From: Seison nebaliae
Taxonomy: Eukaryota; Rotifera; Pararotatoria; Seisonacea; Seisonidae
NCBI GenBank assembly: GCA_023231475.1
Contig: JALJEE010002316.1
Span: forward strand, 62,001 to 126,000
Length of the DNA: 64,000 bases
Direction: 5' to 3'
The translations under genes and the position numbers were made by a program. Under the pieces are notes generated by a model. The model was given only the letters and a program-made list of their open reading frames with translations. It searched no databases and was not told where the DNA came from. Shown in pieces: positions 51,301 through 63,911 of this stretch; the first letter of the stretch is position 1; each line of letters begins with the position of its first letter.

Positions 51301-53210
51301 TTTATATTTCTATTCAAATAAACTCTATAAACATTCATTAATATCAACAGTGAATGATTTGTGTGTGTGTGTGTTTTTGTGCTTGTGTTATGAAAATGAG
51401 AAGAATTCGATGTAACGTAGTTCAATTCTCACATCTATTCAACTAGTGGTGATGTGCAGAAAGTGACATGGAGTACATAATCTAAATGTAAATTATTTGG
51501 TTAATCAATGAACTATCCCAATGAACTAGTCGTAGAGATGATAAGAACGCCACCGTCAAACTAAGAAAAGGCAGGCTCTAACTCGATTGGCGAGGTGGAA
51601 AGGAGTTGAAGAAAGTTTTGTGAAAACGGAGAAGTGTTGTTGGAAATTAATTAATTGAATTATTAAGAAAAGTTTTCGATTCGTATCCTATCTCGACAAC
51701 GATTGCGTATTATTCAGGCATCGTTAGACGTGTACCAATTTTCACAAACTTTTCCGCTTTGCGGCAATAGACTGTCGAAATGTTAGATAAAGTAAGAAGA
51801 AGGAGAGAAGTAGAAGACAAAGAGCGAAATGAAGAAACAAACTGAGAAATAGAAATAACAACGCAACAACAACAATGGTGAAGCAAACGAACAATGGATT
51901 AATCCTTTCTTGCGAACAATAGGAATTTATGTCATTTTGTATAACTATAAACATTCAATTACCATTTGATGCGATATATGTCCGAAAGGAATTACACAAT
52001 CACTACCACCACCACCATCACTATCACCATCACCTATTACAACTAATAAATTTATTAATTATAGTTAATATTCGATTTGTCCTCATTAATAAATAATTAG
52101 AAGAGATGAAATTATATTAAATAATTATCCGACTTCTTCTTCTTCTTCTCTGTAACCGAAACTAAACGGAAAAAGAAAACGATTGACAAGTGTAACTAAC
52201 GTCGCATCAAAGGCGAAAGAATTAATTTTTGTTTTGATTTCGAAATAATGATCGACAATTCGATTAATAAAAGATTTGTACATTCCAAGAAGATCACCAC
52301 GAATATTCAACATCCATTCAACAACACGGATCTATCTGGAACTGATGAGTCGAACGATAAAAATGAACGATCGTTCAAATCGAAATACTTCCCATCGTCA
52401 AACAAATTCCTAATGAGAACTCAGTCAGCTGTACGAAATTCATGTTACGACCAAGAACGTCGACCCAATAATATTCACAAGCAGAAGACGGCAATAAATA
52501 AGAACAATGTCAAATTAAAGAAAGAATTCTTCGAACGTCGCTTTCTTCCTAATAACAGTGGAATGGGAAACGCTGAATGTCAACGTCGAGAGCCGTCAAA
52601 TTCGCCTCATAAAACTCTTCGCAGTCGCTCTATCAATTCGGCAATTTCAAATATACGACATCATAAAATTATTTATGAAACTGATGATTCACCCACTAAC
52701 GTCTCCATCGATAGTGATCAACCTTTCAATAAAAATAATAAAGAAAGCAATCGCAGTACAAATAAAACACAATCTCTGTTTCCACATCGTCGAACCAATC
52801 ACAACACGAACAGGAATTATGAAGAACGTAAAATTGTGGACGACGACGAAGAAGATGATTATGGTTTCTTATCTGACGCCATCTCATTAAGAAGGACTAT
52901 GATTAACTCGGTAAGTCAATGCAGTAATACTGCAATCACTCCAAAATTTCCGATTAAAACGAATAATTTAAAACCCAGGATTAATGTAAGTTCTATTTTT
53001 TCCAACTTCTTCTTCCTCAAGGGAACTTTCCTTCAATTTTCATATAAAACGATTTTCTTTTCCTTCATTTATAATATCTAATTATTAAAATAATCCTCTC
53101 AATTTTTATTATTATTATTATTATTATTTATTATGTATACTTATCATCTTTTTTCTTGTTTAGATCAATTCCAATACAAATTCCTCTATACAAACCAACA
53201 ACAACAACAC

Positions 53211-53246
<36 letters not shown>

Positions 53247-56200
53247 AGATGTTTCCTCAAAATATTCGATTCCTTTATCAAGATACGATAATAATGATCA
53301 ATATAATAGTCTCCAAATAACTCCGACGAATTTCAATGAAGATCTTTATCGCGATCAATTGATCGATGGGAAGAGTGCGTCGATAATTCATCATTCGAAT
53401 ACACAAGCATTGATCCCACCACCATTACCTGAACGATCGAGAAAAGTATCATATCATGATTGTTCGTCCCAGGAGAAGAGTTGTCGTAATTCGTCCCATG
53501 ATAACCAACCGTCCAATATTTATTCATCACTAAATCGTTCGGTATTTAGGAACGGACGTCAGAAATTATCGGCACATTCTTTCCACAACTGTGGAATGAT
53601 TCCAAACGGTTAATTTAATTAATTTCATCTCCTCTTCTCTCAGTCATTCGATATATTTTCTCTATCAACAACTCACTCACAACAGACTCGTTAGACAGTT
53701 TCATTTAATGAAATTTTGAGATATTATGTTTGATCAGGTCCCGATTTTATTGTCGCGATCAATTAATTGAATTACTTTCATCGATCGGATAAAATTCAAT
53801 ATCGATAGTTGTGTCGATATTATGTCATCATTCGTTTCCATATGTTATGGTGGGAGAAAGAAAGATCGTTTAATTTTCATCTCTGTCGATAATGAAGTTA
53901 ATTGAATTGGAGTGACGAGGAGAGAACAATAGAAAGGAAAGATGCACTGGACTTCCTTCTTATTATTTATTTGGTGTATTTGACTTCCGAATTAAATGCA
54001 TGTTAAGGGAGAAGGAAGACGAAAGTATAATATCAACCATTCATCTCTAAATATCAAGAAAATATTATTAATTTCTTCAAACATCCTCAGATAAGAATTT
54101 TCCTTTTTCATTCTCTCATCAAAGTCTCCTCATTATGATTACGTTATTACGATTCTTTCTAATAACAATGTAAAATATTTGTCGATAAAAACACAAATTT
54201 ATTTTCTTTTCCGTTCGACCAAATTTGAATATATCACTATGACTCAATATATCTAAGTAGATAAAGCACTCTAATATTTTACCATAATTTTTAGATAGCA
54301 GTCGAAATCGGAAAGCATTGACAGAAATTAATGACAATAATGATCTTTATCGACATTCAATAGAAAAAGATGATAGTGAAATCATCACCGATAACTACAG
54401 TTACTCAACGAAAGCCGATCAATGTGTAACAGAAACTGTTCTACAATATTCCCGCGGTAATAGTGTCGCTCCAATGATGAACAATCGCTTAACCTCTCTC
54501 TCGACCACCTCCTCCTCTACTTCACCGTCACTAAATTCTAATTATGGTTTGCATCGAATGACACCCACCACATTCGAACGCTTCAAAATCGAACAACAAT
54601 CTATCGGAGCTTTTCGTATGCCACCCAAAGATGTCGACGCTGCATTCCATTCAACTGCGTCCACACGTCAACCCACACCGTTATTAGGACCGCCCAAATG
54701 TATTACACCCAGACGGTTAACTTCGTCATTTCTGGTGGATGTGGAACGACCGAAGAAGAAATTGCATGAAACTGGAATCAATGCAATTGTTCAATCGAAC
54801 GAAACTGGAGTCGGTACATCCGACGACACTTATTGGACCACAAGAGATACCGGTTCTTCTGTTAGACCGAGTCAACGTCATGTTTGTATGGAAACCGATT
54901 TATTTCAACATCAACGAGATGTCGCCCTACAAAATGAATTAGGCAAAGATGGATTAATCAAACGGTATGATCATCTCTCATCAAAGAGTTGTATGGTCGA
55001 TATGGAATCGAGAGTGCACATGTGTCAAGTCTCCCACAAAGGCACCACAATGAGTAACGGAATGAGAAATAATCAGCGAAATGTCTCGTCATTCACCGAT
55101 CAAATTCTTCAACGTGACGTCGCTATTCAAGAAGTATTAATTGATGAAGATATTGTAAAAGAACAATTGACTAGAGAGAAATTAATTAAACAAAGAACAA
55201 AACAAACGAACACGATAAAAAATCAGGAAAGAAATTCATCGACACAAATCGATTACAAACAATTAGGATTCGATCGAGATCCAACTAAACCGATTCCCCA
55301 GAAAACTATCGGAACTCAATTCGTTCAAAAAACCCCGACTTGTGACGCCGAAATTGATTGTTCGGTTGATGTGGACGCTAAATCGGTACAAGTGACAGGT
55401 AATCAATGGAAACGAAATGATTCGTCACAAACCGAACCGAAGCAATTAAGAAATCAGTGTGAAGGTACTAGAAAGGTGCAACAAGCCGATTCGCAAACTA
55501 ATACGGGAGATGACAATTATTTAAGATATCGAACAGTGGAATGTAATACTGAACCGTTCGAAAATATTTTAGCGGAGTATGCGAGAATTTTACAAGAGGA
55601 ATGGCTGAAACATTATAAACCGATTGTACCAACAATTACTCGTGGAATAAATTCGAGAGAAATTTTGAAAAAACACATCGGCTGTGATACGAAATTGGAT
55701 AACGTGTTTGGATGTTGTACGGTGGGAACAGATACGTTCGATAGAGATTTCGAATTGAAAAGAAATGTGGCTGTTGGTTGGGATACGGTGAATGACAGGA
55801 TTTGTGATTATTGTGATCAACGACCATCAATCATGAATCGAGGATCGAACACTGATTCGCAATGGGAAACACAACGAAATACTGGTTGTGGAACGATTAT
55901 GCAAGATTTGAGGAAAAATCTTATTTTCGAATCGAACGATCAAAAGAAAACTAAAATCATTTCACCTAACCATCCGTTCCAAACATCATGCGAATATGAC
56001 ACATTGTTCAACAATAATCAAATTAATACATATGATACTCCTCAATCCGTCAATCTATTACAACAATGCAATAACATTTCATCGAATTATTCAACTCAAA
56101 TTAATGTGGGACAAAATGAATTAGAGTTAGAAATATTTTTTAAATTTTTATAATTTTATTCAAATTTTTTAAAAAGAAATTCCATGAATAATCAGCATAA

Positions 56201-58089
56201 TCATATGAATGATTATGAGAGAGACACTTCACAGAAAACATATTTGGTTAATCCACCTAATCGGAGATTTGCGTATGACATGAGAGAATTACATACCCTG
56301 CCAATAATCGCAGAGAAGCCCAATGAAAATGGATCATCTGATGTTTCTTCAACGAAAAACGTTCAATTTGAAATTGATGAAATGATTGTGGAAGAAACGA
56401 TAGAATCGGAGAAATATCATGATAACGAAAAATATAAAAATAATTTAAAAGATATTGGAAGGAAAATTGAAAAACCATCCATATCAATTTCACCACCACC
56501 TCCATCACCACCACCTCCACCACCAACAATTACACCAACAACCACAACAACAGCTTTACATACATCTAATAGAGAAGTTGAATTCAAAGAAGATCTAAAT
56601 ATGACTGATCAAACGGTGAAAACGGTATTATGTACAGACAAACAATTCCTCCCGCAAATATCACCAGCTGGTAGTTATAGTTCCAATGCGAGTACGGATA
56701 CAGTAACGAAAGGAAAGATTTCAAATGAAGAAGAGATATTAAAAAAGCAGACATGTGAGAAGAAGGAACAGAAGACTGTGAAATTTCGTGCAACACCAAC
56801 GATCCATTTGAGGGAGCCTTCCGTGTCTTCCGATTCTCTAGAAACATCAACTGAGAAATCGTTCGATAATTTTCTTTATTATTTTCTTTTTCAAATTCTT
56901 TTCAAATCTATAGACCGGAAGTTGAATTAAATGAATCGAATTATGAGAATATCATCGATGAAGAATTGATAACTGCAACAAAAATTTTAAATGACTATCT
57001 GATGAATCCGACGAAAGCTGATAAAACGAACGTAGTTAGTTTCACTAATTCAAATCTTCTTCTTCCAATGTTCCTTTTCAAATTCATTCTAGTCGCGTGC
57101 TTTAAACATTATTCAACAAGTATGGTTTTCACTTGTCGCTCAGGAGAACGTTAACTCGAACTTAGTTATTAGTCACCTAAATATGTTCTCCTCATTTTCA
57201 AAATTATTACTTGAACGTATCGTCAATATGACAGATATAAATGTTAGTACTACTAAATATAAATTTCTCATTTTCTCTCTCTCTTTCATTATTTTAGGGT
57301 AACACAGCGATGCATTATTCAGTTTCATTCGGTCATTGGACAGTCGCTAATAAATTGTTAGAGACAAATGTTTGTGATGTAGGTACGCACAATAAGGCCG
57401 GTTATACACCAGTTATGTTGACGGCCTTATGCGAATTGAATAATGATGATGATGATACGACTACGTCAACAATGACAACGTCATCATCAAACAATTCCAA
57501 TATTAGCGTTAACCAATCATTCACCCAAGCAGTTATGACGAGAATTTTTGTCGAAAGTTATCCGACTTCAATTAATTGTCATTCGTCTGGTACGGATGGC
57601 ATGACAGCACTCCATCTAGCTTCTTTACATTCACGTTTACATTCCGCCAAATTGCTATTATCAGTTGGGGCGAATGTCAATATGGTTGACGTGGGTGCAA
57701 CGAAACAAACGTCGATTCATATTATTTTAAATAAGTTGGGTGAAACGATGAAAATGTTGGAAGAGAATTCCAAAGTCAAAAACAAGAAACATTTTGAATC
57801 GGCCATCGAACAGACTGTCGAATATAAATTATTAGAATTATTCTTAAATGAAAAAGATGTCGATCTGAAAATTCTCGATCATGAACAGAGAAATCCAATT
57901 CAGCTGGCTGAAAAGTTAGGATTGGAAAAGATTGGCAATAAACTTAAAACGATTCGCGAACGCCTAACCAGATCACAATTAGCGAAGAACAACAGTTTAT
58001 GTCTTACCAATTCTTCCAAGAATCATAAGTTGCGTCATCAGAATGTTTACCACTCACCTCCACGACGAACTGCATCAACATCAAATTAA
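48316..58089 (+). CDS. Kank: Kank-family cortical scaffold (KN-like motif, coiled/disordered middle, C-terminal ankyrin repeats)
   Basis: Inferred exons: 48316-50757, then (start uncertain, about 52290) to 52985, 53164-53608, 54295-56125, 56177-56860, 56914-57031, 57093-57242, 57298-58089; total about 2380 residues against 1100-1400 in most animals. Near residue 212 is NCCPYGFHIETNF, resembling the Kank KN motif. Near the end, LNIIQQVWFSLV and ISHLNMFSSFSKLLLERIVN match the helical block just before the repeats, and GNTAMHYSVSFGHW, NKAGYTPVMLTALCE, GMTALHLASLHSRLHSAKLL are Kank ankyrin repeats. The middle has repeated Cys/Gly/Thr units (VGTDTFDRD, VGWDTVNDR, GCGTIMQ) as in other Kank proteins. 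The family links talin/integrin adhesions to cortical microtubules and kinesin KIF21. The link between the first and second exon is the weakest; two genes are possible. Confidence 0.8.
50758..52289. other. Probable Kank intron (first, about 1.5 kb)
   Basis: Starts with a GTTAGT donor after codon 814 of the first exon. No domain-bearing frame on either strand; the minus-strand frames 51165-51425 and 51742-51954 are hydrophobic by AT bias. CAC/ACC-rich DNA lies at about 52002-52033. Candidate phase-0 acceptors are at 52289 and 52292. Confidence 0.45.
53107..53130. repeat. (ATT)n microsatellite in Kank intron
   Basis: Run of TTA/ATT units inside the intron 52986-53163, only about 80 bp from an AAT run in the next exon. 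Confidence 0.9.
53212..53244 (+). repeat. (AAT)n coding repeat giving an Asn tract in Kank
   Basis: About eleven AAT codons in frame, encoding a pure Asn run inside exon 53164-53608. Confidence 0.95.
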
Positions 58090-58667
58090 ATTTCGATTGA
58101 TAAAAATTCAATTTCTTCTATTTTATACAAATAAATTATCAGATTTTTTCTAAAATAAATAAATTATCAAAATTTTTCTAAAATAAACAAATTATCGAAA
58201 TTTTTCTAAAATAAACAAATTATCGAAATTTTTCTACAACAAATAAATACTCATATCAGAATTTTTCTATAACAAATTGTTCAAACAGGAATAAATTATC
58301 AAATTTTTCTACAAAACCAATTTTGCCAAAAGTAATAAAATATCAGAAATTTTCATATATCAACTAATCAAACTTTTACTAAAATTTCCAAACTCACAAT
58401 CGTCAAAAAAAGAAAAAAATTATAATTTTTAATAGATTAAACCATCTCAAAACGAGTCAGATAATGATGATTAAAATGTTAAAGATAATTTATTGAAATA
58501 ATTTAATTGGAAACAATTTACAATTCCGGAAATTAAAGGAATTTTACTATTGTTTAACTTTGGAAGATGTTGAGTTAAGTTTCATACAAAATTAGTTTGA
58601 GCAGTAGTGGCAAGAAGAGAAACTTCTTGAGAAAGAAAGAAAAGAGAAATTTCGTTGCTTTCAAATT
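58090..58667. other. Convergent 3' region between Kank and the AKAP-like gene
   Basis: Carries AATAAA at about 58130-58135 for the Kank transcript and the tandem repeat described separately. No gene seen. Confidence 0.55.
58135..58246. repeat. 28-bp tandem minisatellite, four units
   Basis: Units begin with ATTATC at 58135, 58163, 58191 and 58219, exactly 28 bp apart, each followed by a T-run, CTA and an A-rich tail. Degraded relatives of the CTA/T-run core continue to about 58370. It sits 50 bp past the Kank stop, in the probable 3' UTR. Confidence 0.9.
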
Positions 58668-61600
58668 TTAATTGTTGTTTTCAATGAGTGTCCGTTCTTG
58701 GGCACTCTCCTCCATCTCCGCATCATTCAGTTTAACGTCGATAAGCGAATTCACCATATCCTCCATGGACGATTTCGAATTATGAAAATTCGATTGTTGA
58801 TTGGTGAGATTTTGTTGGAAGCTCTTCATTTTCTGTCCCTCATTCAAATGATCGGACATCTCCATCGAATTATAAATAACAGTTGATGCATAAGAGAATT
58901 GGGAGGACGATTCGGACAGTGAACCATATTGACGAGATGGTGGTGTGTTAAAATCATACATGACTGATGGCATAATAGATGTAATTCGAGGTCGAACAAT
59001 TTCCGTTTTATTTTCCCGACTATTTAACGATTGGAATTCCGGTGTTTCCTGTTGTTGTTGTTGTTGTTGGTCGGAGTCGACTAATGAATCGTCTTCCATC
59101 AGATCTGATTCTTCCATCTCCACATTCTGTTCATTATCAATTGTTGTTGTTGTTATTGATGAATTGAGATAATCATCTTCATCTGATGACTGAATTGCAT
59201 TTGGTGATCGACGGAAACTGTATCGACGTTTCTTCGATAAATCGATCGGTTGCAACGAAGTGAGACGATGTTCGGAGAGACTTGTGAGAATGTTGGTGAT
59301 ATAATCTTTAGCGAATTGTCTAATTGATGATGATGATAATATATTTGTGATAAGAAACGGAAAGAAACTTTAATTCAATCTCATTCCCGTCCACCATCTC
59401 TTTATTCCATTTCTCATGAGCTTTCTCAATGATATCGTGATGAATATAAGAGGAAATGGTTTGGCTATCGACTACCAAATTTGAGTTCATACACTCAGTT
59501 TCTATCGATGAAAATAAATTATAATAATCATAAAACATGTCAATTAAAAGTTTCCACTAATAAATCGAAGAATGGCACAATTCTATTAGACACATCACAA
59601 ATTTCTAATGAAGACGATCGATTCCTCCAAAACATTTCCAGATATTATGAATGGGAAATGGTCCGAACGAGTATAGGCGAAGGGAAAGAGATATTGGTTG
59701 GAATGAAGACATGTGACCGAATGAAGAATAATAGAATGGAAAGCAAATTTATCGATGTTTTTTGTTATTATCTCAATTGTGAAAGAACTATAAAGATGAT
59801 AAGCATGCTAATTGATTAATAAACAAATAAGAGAGATAATTCGCTTAGGCAAATGGAGCTATTAAAATGGAAGATTTGAACGGAATTATTCGAACGGAAT
59901 AGCAATCATTTATTTTCCTTACCAACACACACACACACAAACACACACATACACATACACAAACGCACAAAGAGAGATGTGTAAAGTGTTGTATTGGAAG
60001 AAATGAGAAGAATAATAAATTTAATAAGAAATCATTCAAATATTTAGAATCATTCGATTTGAATGACAACGAAAATATATTACATTGAATGAATAAACTC
60101 CGAATCATTGATGGAAACGAATCTTCTTCACAATTCTCATCATTTGCTGTGACTTTCTTCTCCTTTTTCTGCTTTTTTTTTTAAAGAAAACTTGTAAATC
60201 GAGTGATCATTTTTTTATACAAGAAAATATCGATCTCTATTATCAATTACATAATAATAAAGGAAGTAAAATTTGGAAAGGAATAATAAATTTTAAAAAA
60301 AATGAGTGAATTGATTGATTGAGAAGAATGGAAAGAGAGTGAGAGAGAGAGAGAAGGATGATTATTGATTTCGATCAATTTTCCGAAATAATTCAATAAA
60401 TCATCATTATCATCATCGTCATCACTCATTCACTTCATCGTAATCAAGTGGGAGGTATGGTGAGAAGAGAAATTAATTCGATAAATTAAAAATCTTTTAC
60501 ACAATTCTCGGTCTGGTGGAAGGAAATTTTTGGATTCTTTTTTTTTCCCCCGTCACAAAATTCATCGTCACAAAGAAATTAGTAGAGAAGAATTTAATGA
60601 TGAACTAGATCATATCATATTCACGTTTATGATGATGTTGACATAACAAAGCACGTGCAAAGGAGTGAAAGGAAAAATAATAATTCTCTTTCAGAATTCT
60701 TTCAATTACCATCTCCCACATTGATGATTCGATTGGTATCTTCTTTCAGAATGATGTCATTTTCCATTCCGTCATAGCCATTCTCCGTGATGATAATTTC
60801 ATCCATTTTCTCAACAGTAACTAAATTATCTTTATCTGAATCATCGTCTTCCATCAGCTATCATCAGAATGGTTTTTCAATGAACGATAAAAAAAAAAGA
60901 AAAAAAAAGGAACTTCATTGATGATATTTGCATTCTCCAGAATCTCTCCATCACCAGCACTGACACAATTAAACTTCTCCAAACTGCCTTTCACCATTTC
61001 CATTTCGCTATTCTCTCGATTGACATGAACGAAATCGATTTCCGTCCTTTCAACAATCTTTAAGGAAAATGGAAAATAATAATTTGATTTGTTTCATTTG
61101 AAAATGAGAGAAATAACTTCAACATTTTTCGGCGTTGTCGATCGAGTACTCGTCGTCTAAATTTAATTTATTGAATAATTTAATAAAATTAATTAAATAA
61201 TTAATAGAAATTTTCAAATAAAAAAAAAACATTTTCGTCTTCGATATCTTTCGTATTTTTGATAAAAGATATTTCTCCTTTTTTCCATTCGTCTGATTCG
61301 ATCACATTCTCATCCGATTCATTACCACCATTCTCCGAATAGAATGCCATTCTTGCCAATTCTTTCGCTTCTCTCATGGACATGGCAGAAATGGTCGATT
61401 GATTTTTTAAACTCTCATTTATTTTTTCATTCATTTCCTGAATATAATTCTCCTCTTGTTTCTTCAACGAGTCAATCTCTTCTTTATCAGATAAGGATAC
61501 TGACGGTTTGAGTGAACTCAGTTCAAATGAACCACCACCGTCACGGAATGATTTTGTAATGTCTTTAATTGTGGGAATGACGTCACTGATGATCAATCCA

Positions 61601-62175
61601 GCCGATTCAGTTTGTTCTTTCGTCAACTCTTCACCGCCACAATATTTCGCCCTCAAATTCTTTTCTAATTCATCTAATTCGATTGGTAAATCGTCGTCAT
61701 TCTGGACAATCGAATGAATACAATCGTTAACTATCGTCTCCACATAACCATGATCTTCGGCAACGGAAATTAATCTCATCGTCATTTTTCCAACTAATTT
61801 GATGGATTCGTTCTCGGGCGGAATTTCACTTTGAGGAGGGACATTCTGTGCTAATGAAATTGCCTCCACTAACCGATTGGAAACGCGTTCGCCGATTAAA
61901 GCTAGAATTTCCGTTTTATGTTTTCTCACATATTCACGTTCGAGAGAACTGATGAAAAATTTGGTGGGCGAATTCCTGTTCATGTCGATACCGCTGTCAC
62001 CGTTCTCGGTGGAGATGTTCTTCAAATTCTTTACATTCTCGTTGATGATCTTCTGATTCTCTTCATCCGACAATTTGACGCTCGTCTTACAACTATTCTT
62101 CTTTCCACTCCTCTTTTTCTTATTCTCTAATTTCTCCTCGTGATGATCGGTGGCTTTGCTAGATGTACAACCCAT
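58668..62175 (-). CDS. Candidate myristoylated A-kinase-anchoring-type protein
   Basis: Inferred exons, high to low: 62175-61231, 61156-61118, 61057-60914, 60848-60710, 59501-59369, 59319-58668; all phases agree (683 residues). If the donor at 60709 is not used, the reading ends at a TGA at 60702 and the protein is 424 residues. It starts MGCTSSK, an N-myristoylation site with an adjacent Cys for palmitoylation, followed by a polybasic run (KKKRSGKKNSCK), a standard plasma-membrane anchor. Near residues 140-155, YVETIVNDCIHSIVQN shows hydrophobic pairs spaced as in PKA RII-binding helices. Later blocks are acidic or helical (TISSYIHHDIIEKAHEKW, FAKDYITNILTSLSEHRL), then a Gln run and a Ser-rich tail. 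No named orthologue is recognised; Gravin, AKAP5 and insect Akap200 are analogues in layout only. It is tail-to-tail with Kank. Confidence 0.62.
59924..59962. repeat. CA/TG-rich microsatellite
   Basis: Imperfect (CA)n run with scattered T and A interruptions. Confidence 0.85.
60334..60354. repeat. GA-rich microsatellite
   Basis: Imperfect GA/GAGT run in the same probable intron. Confidence 0.85.
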
Positions 62176-63477
62176 AACTGAGGATGTTGAATGGAATTTG
62201 TTTAAAGTTTCTCTTTGAAAATTTTGTTGAATTCGAATTAAAATTCGAATTGAAATATTTACGTGTCTTTTGAAATGGGTGAAAAATGTCGTTTCAATAA
62301 TTTAAAATTCAATTTGTAAAATAAAACATATCTACAGATGAGAAGAAGAAATAGAAAAAATTAGAATGATTCCACTTAATCATCAAAACTTCATTTCCCT
62401 AATAATTACATAATAATCATTTTCAAATGTAGACAAGACAAATGAATGTACTTAAAGGAGGGAGAGAGGGAAAGAAAGAAAAAAAGAAAGAAATAATAAT
62501 ATAATTAATTAAGAAGGTTAAAATAACAAAAACTAATTTTCAACACCAAGAAACTCGTAACAACATTAACCAAACCATTGGAAGTTAATGTAAACAGAGT
62601 GTATATGGGGAAATGTTATTTCATTCTCTGGACATTTGTTAGACATCTGACTGTAAACAAATGATGGGAGAGAATCCATCCCATTTACTTCGGCCATTCC
62701 CAATTGCAGGTTCGTCCAACTCATATACGTCCACAATAGAATAAATTTCTTTTGTTTATCATCTCATCAAATTGAAATTTATTCAATTCATCAAACTTCT
62801 ATTCAGTTGGTCAATTCATATCTTCTACTCGTCGTATTCGAAGAAGGAAGATTTCGGTCAAATGATTTCATTCTCTTTCTATCTATCCTATCTTATTCTA
62901 CATCTTTATTCATCTATTCGTTTCAATTCAGTTGGTTCGTAAATGGTTCATATAAATATATGCGTATGCACCATCCACCCTTCCACCATCAAAATTCGAT
63001 GGAACGGAATATGATGGACACAAATCATACTTCCTCATCTCCAAAGCTTCCATCCTCATTCATGTTGTTGTTGAATTTTTGAAAAGATGGAATTCTTTTC
63101 CGGTTGAAGATAAGAATGAGAAACGAATTAAAATTTGGTGACAATCTGTCTGGTTAGTTTGATCGTGAATGAGATCCCATATCGTCTAACGGAAAGATGA
63201 TAATTGAAAGTGAAGAAGGAATTTCTGATAAGAAACAATTCTGACATATATTCTCTCTTATATACACTTTACATGAAACTAGTTGGGAATACGCTATCAC
63301 AATTAGTCCCACTGACTTCCACTCCAACAGAGAAAAGGTGAAGTGAAGAAAAAAAGGACAGAAAGAGAAAGAGAAAAATTTACATAAATAACAATTGGAG
63401 AAATCTTATTTCCATTATCGCTATAAATTTCAGGAAATGTAAGATCATCATTGGGAGGAAGAAATTCGTTCAATAAT
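62176..63477. other. Intergenic region, divergent side of the AKAP-like gene
   Basis: 1.3 kb. A purine-rich GGGA/AAAG run lies near 62457-62495. The frame 62807-63082 has no domain features. It should hold the AKAP-like promoter; no TATA box is convincing. Confidence 0.4.
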
Positions 63478-63567
63478 TATGGGAGAAGCAGCTGACAATA
63501 CGGAACAATTATCTCTTCTTCCCATCGCTCACATCGTTAGAGAAATAAAAGTAAATGAATTAACCAA
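63478..63567 (+). CDS. Possible 5' exon of a histone-fold (NF-YB/POLE3-like) protein
   Basis: An ATG opens MGEAADNTEQLSLLPIAHIVREIK, after which a phase-0 GTAAAT donor (63550) precedes an in-frame TGA. LPIAHIVREIK resembles the first helix of CBF/NF-Y-type histone folds (compare the LPIANVARIMK class). No second exon with the remaining helices is identifiable before the window ends, so this is a suggestion only; a chance 30-codon frame is the alternative. Confidence 0.25.
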
Positions 63568-63911
63568 ATGAGATTAAGGAACAACCTCTCCACTAATTGC
63601 TTATTATGATTGGAGAATAATATAAAATCACACGTACACCACATTTCCCTTATGTAAGAAGTGAAGTGTACTTAACTATACGTTGTACAACGGAATTCTA
63701 TTCAATTAAGCTTAACTTTTAAATTAAATTAATTAATTAAAATTAAAACTTTTACTTTTTTCCCAAATCAACTACTGGTCGAACCAATTCGATATGGAGG
63801 CATAAGTAATTGGGCAATAATTTAAATTTCACTTACCAAAACAGATATACGAATAACCAACATCAATTGTTGCCGAAAGCATTGTGACTTGAGTTCTTTT
63901 TATTGGAAAAA

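Larger units (their letters stand above)
59508..60701. other. Probable 1.2 kb intron of the AKAP-like gene
   Basis: Between the stop or donor near 60702-60709 and the exon 59501-59369 (- strand). It contains a CA-rich run (about 59924-59962), a GA run (about 60334-60354) and an A/T homopolymer. A + strand frame covers 59481-59819 without recognisable features. Confidence 0.45.

Noticed and set aside
59481-59819. Plus-strand frame of 112 codons with good composition
   Set aside because: It overlaps the start of an exon and the intron of the minus-strand AKAP-like gene, has no domain features, and no splice partner was found.
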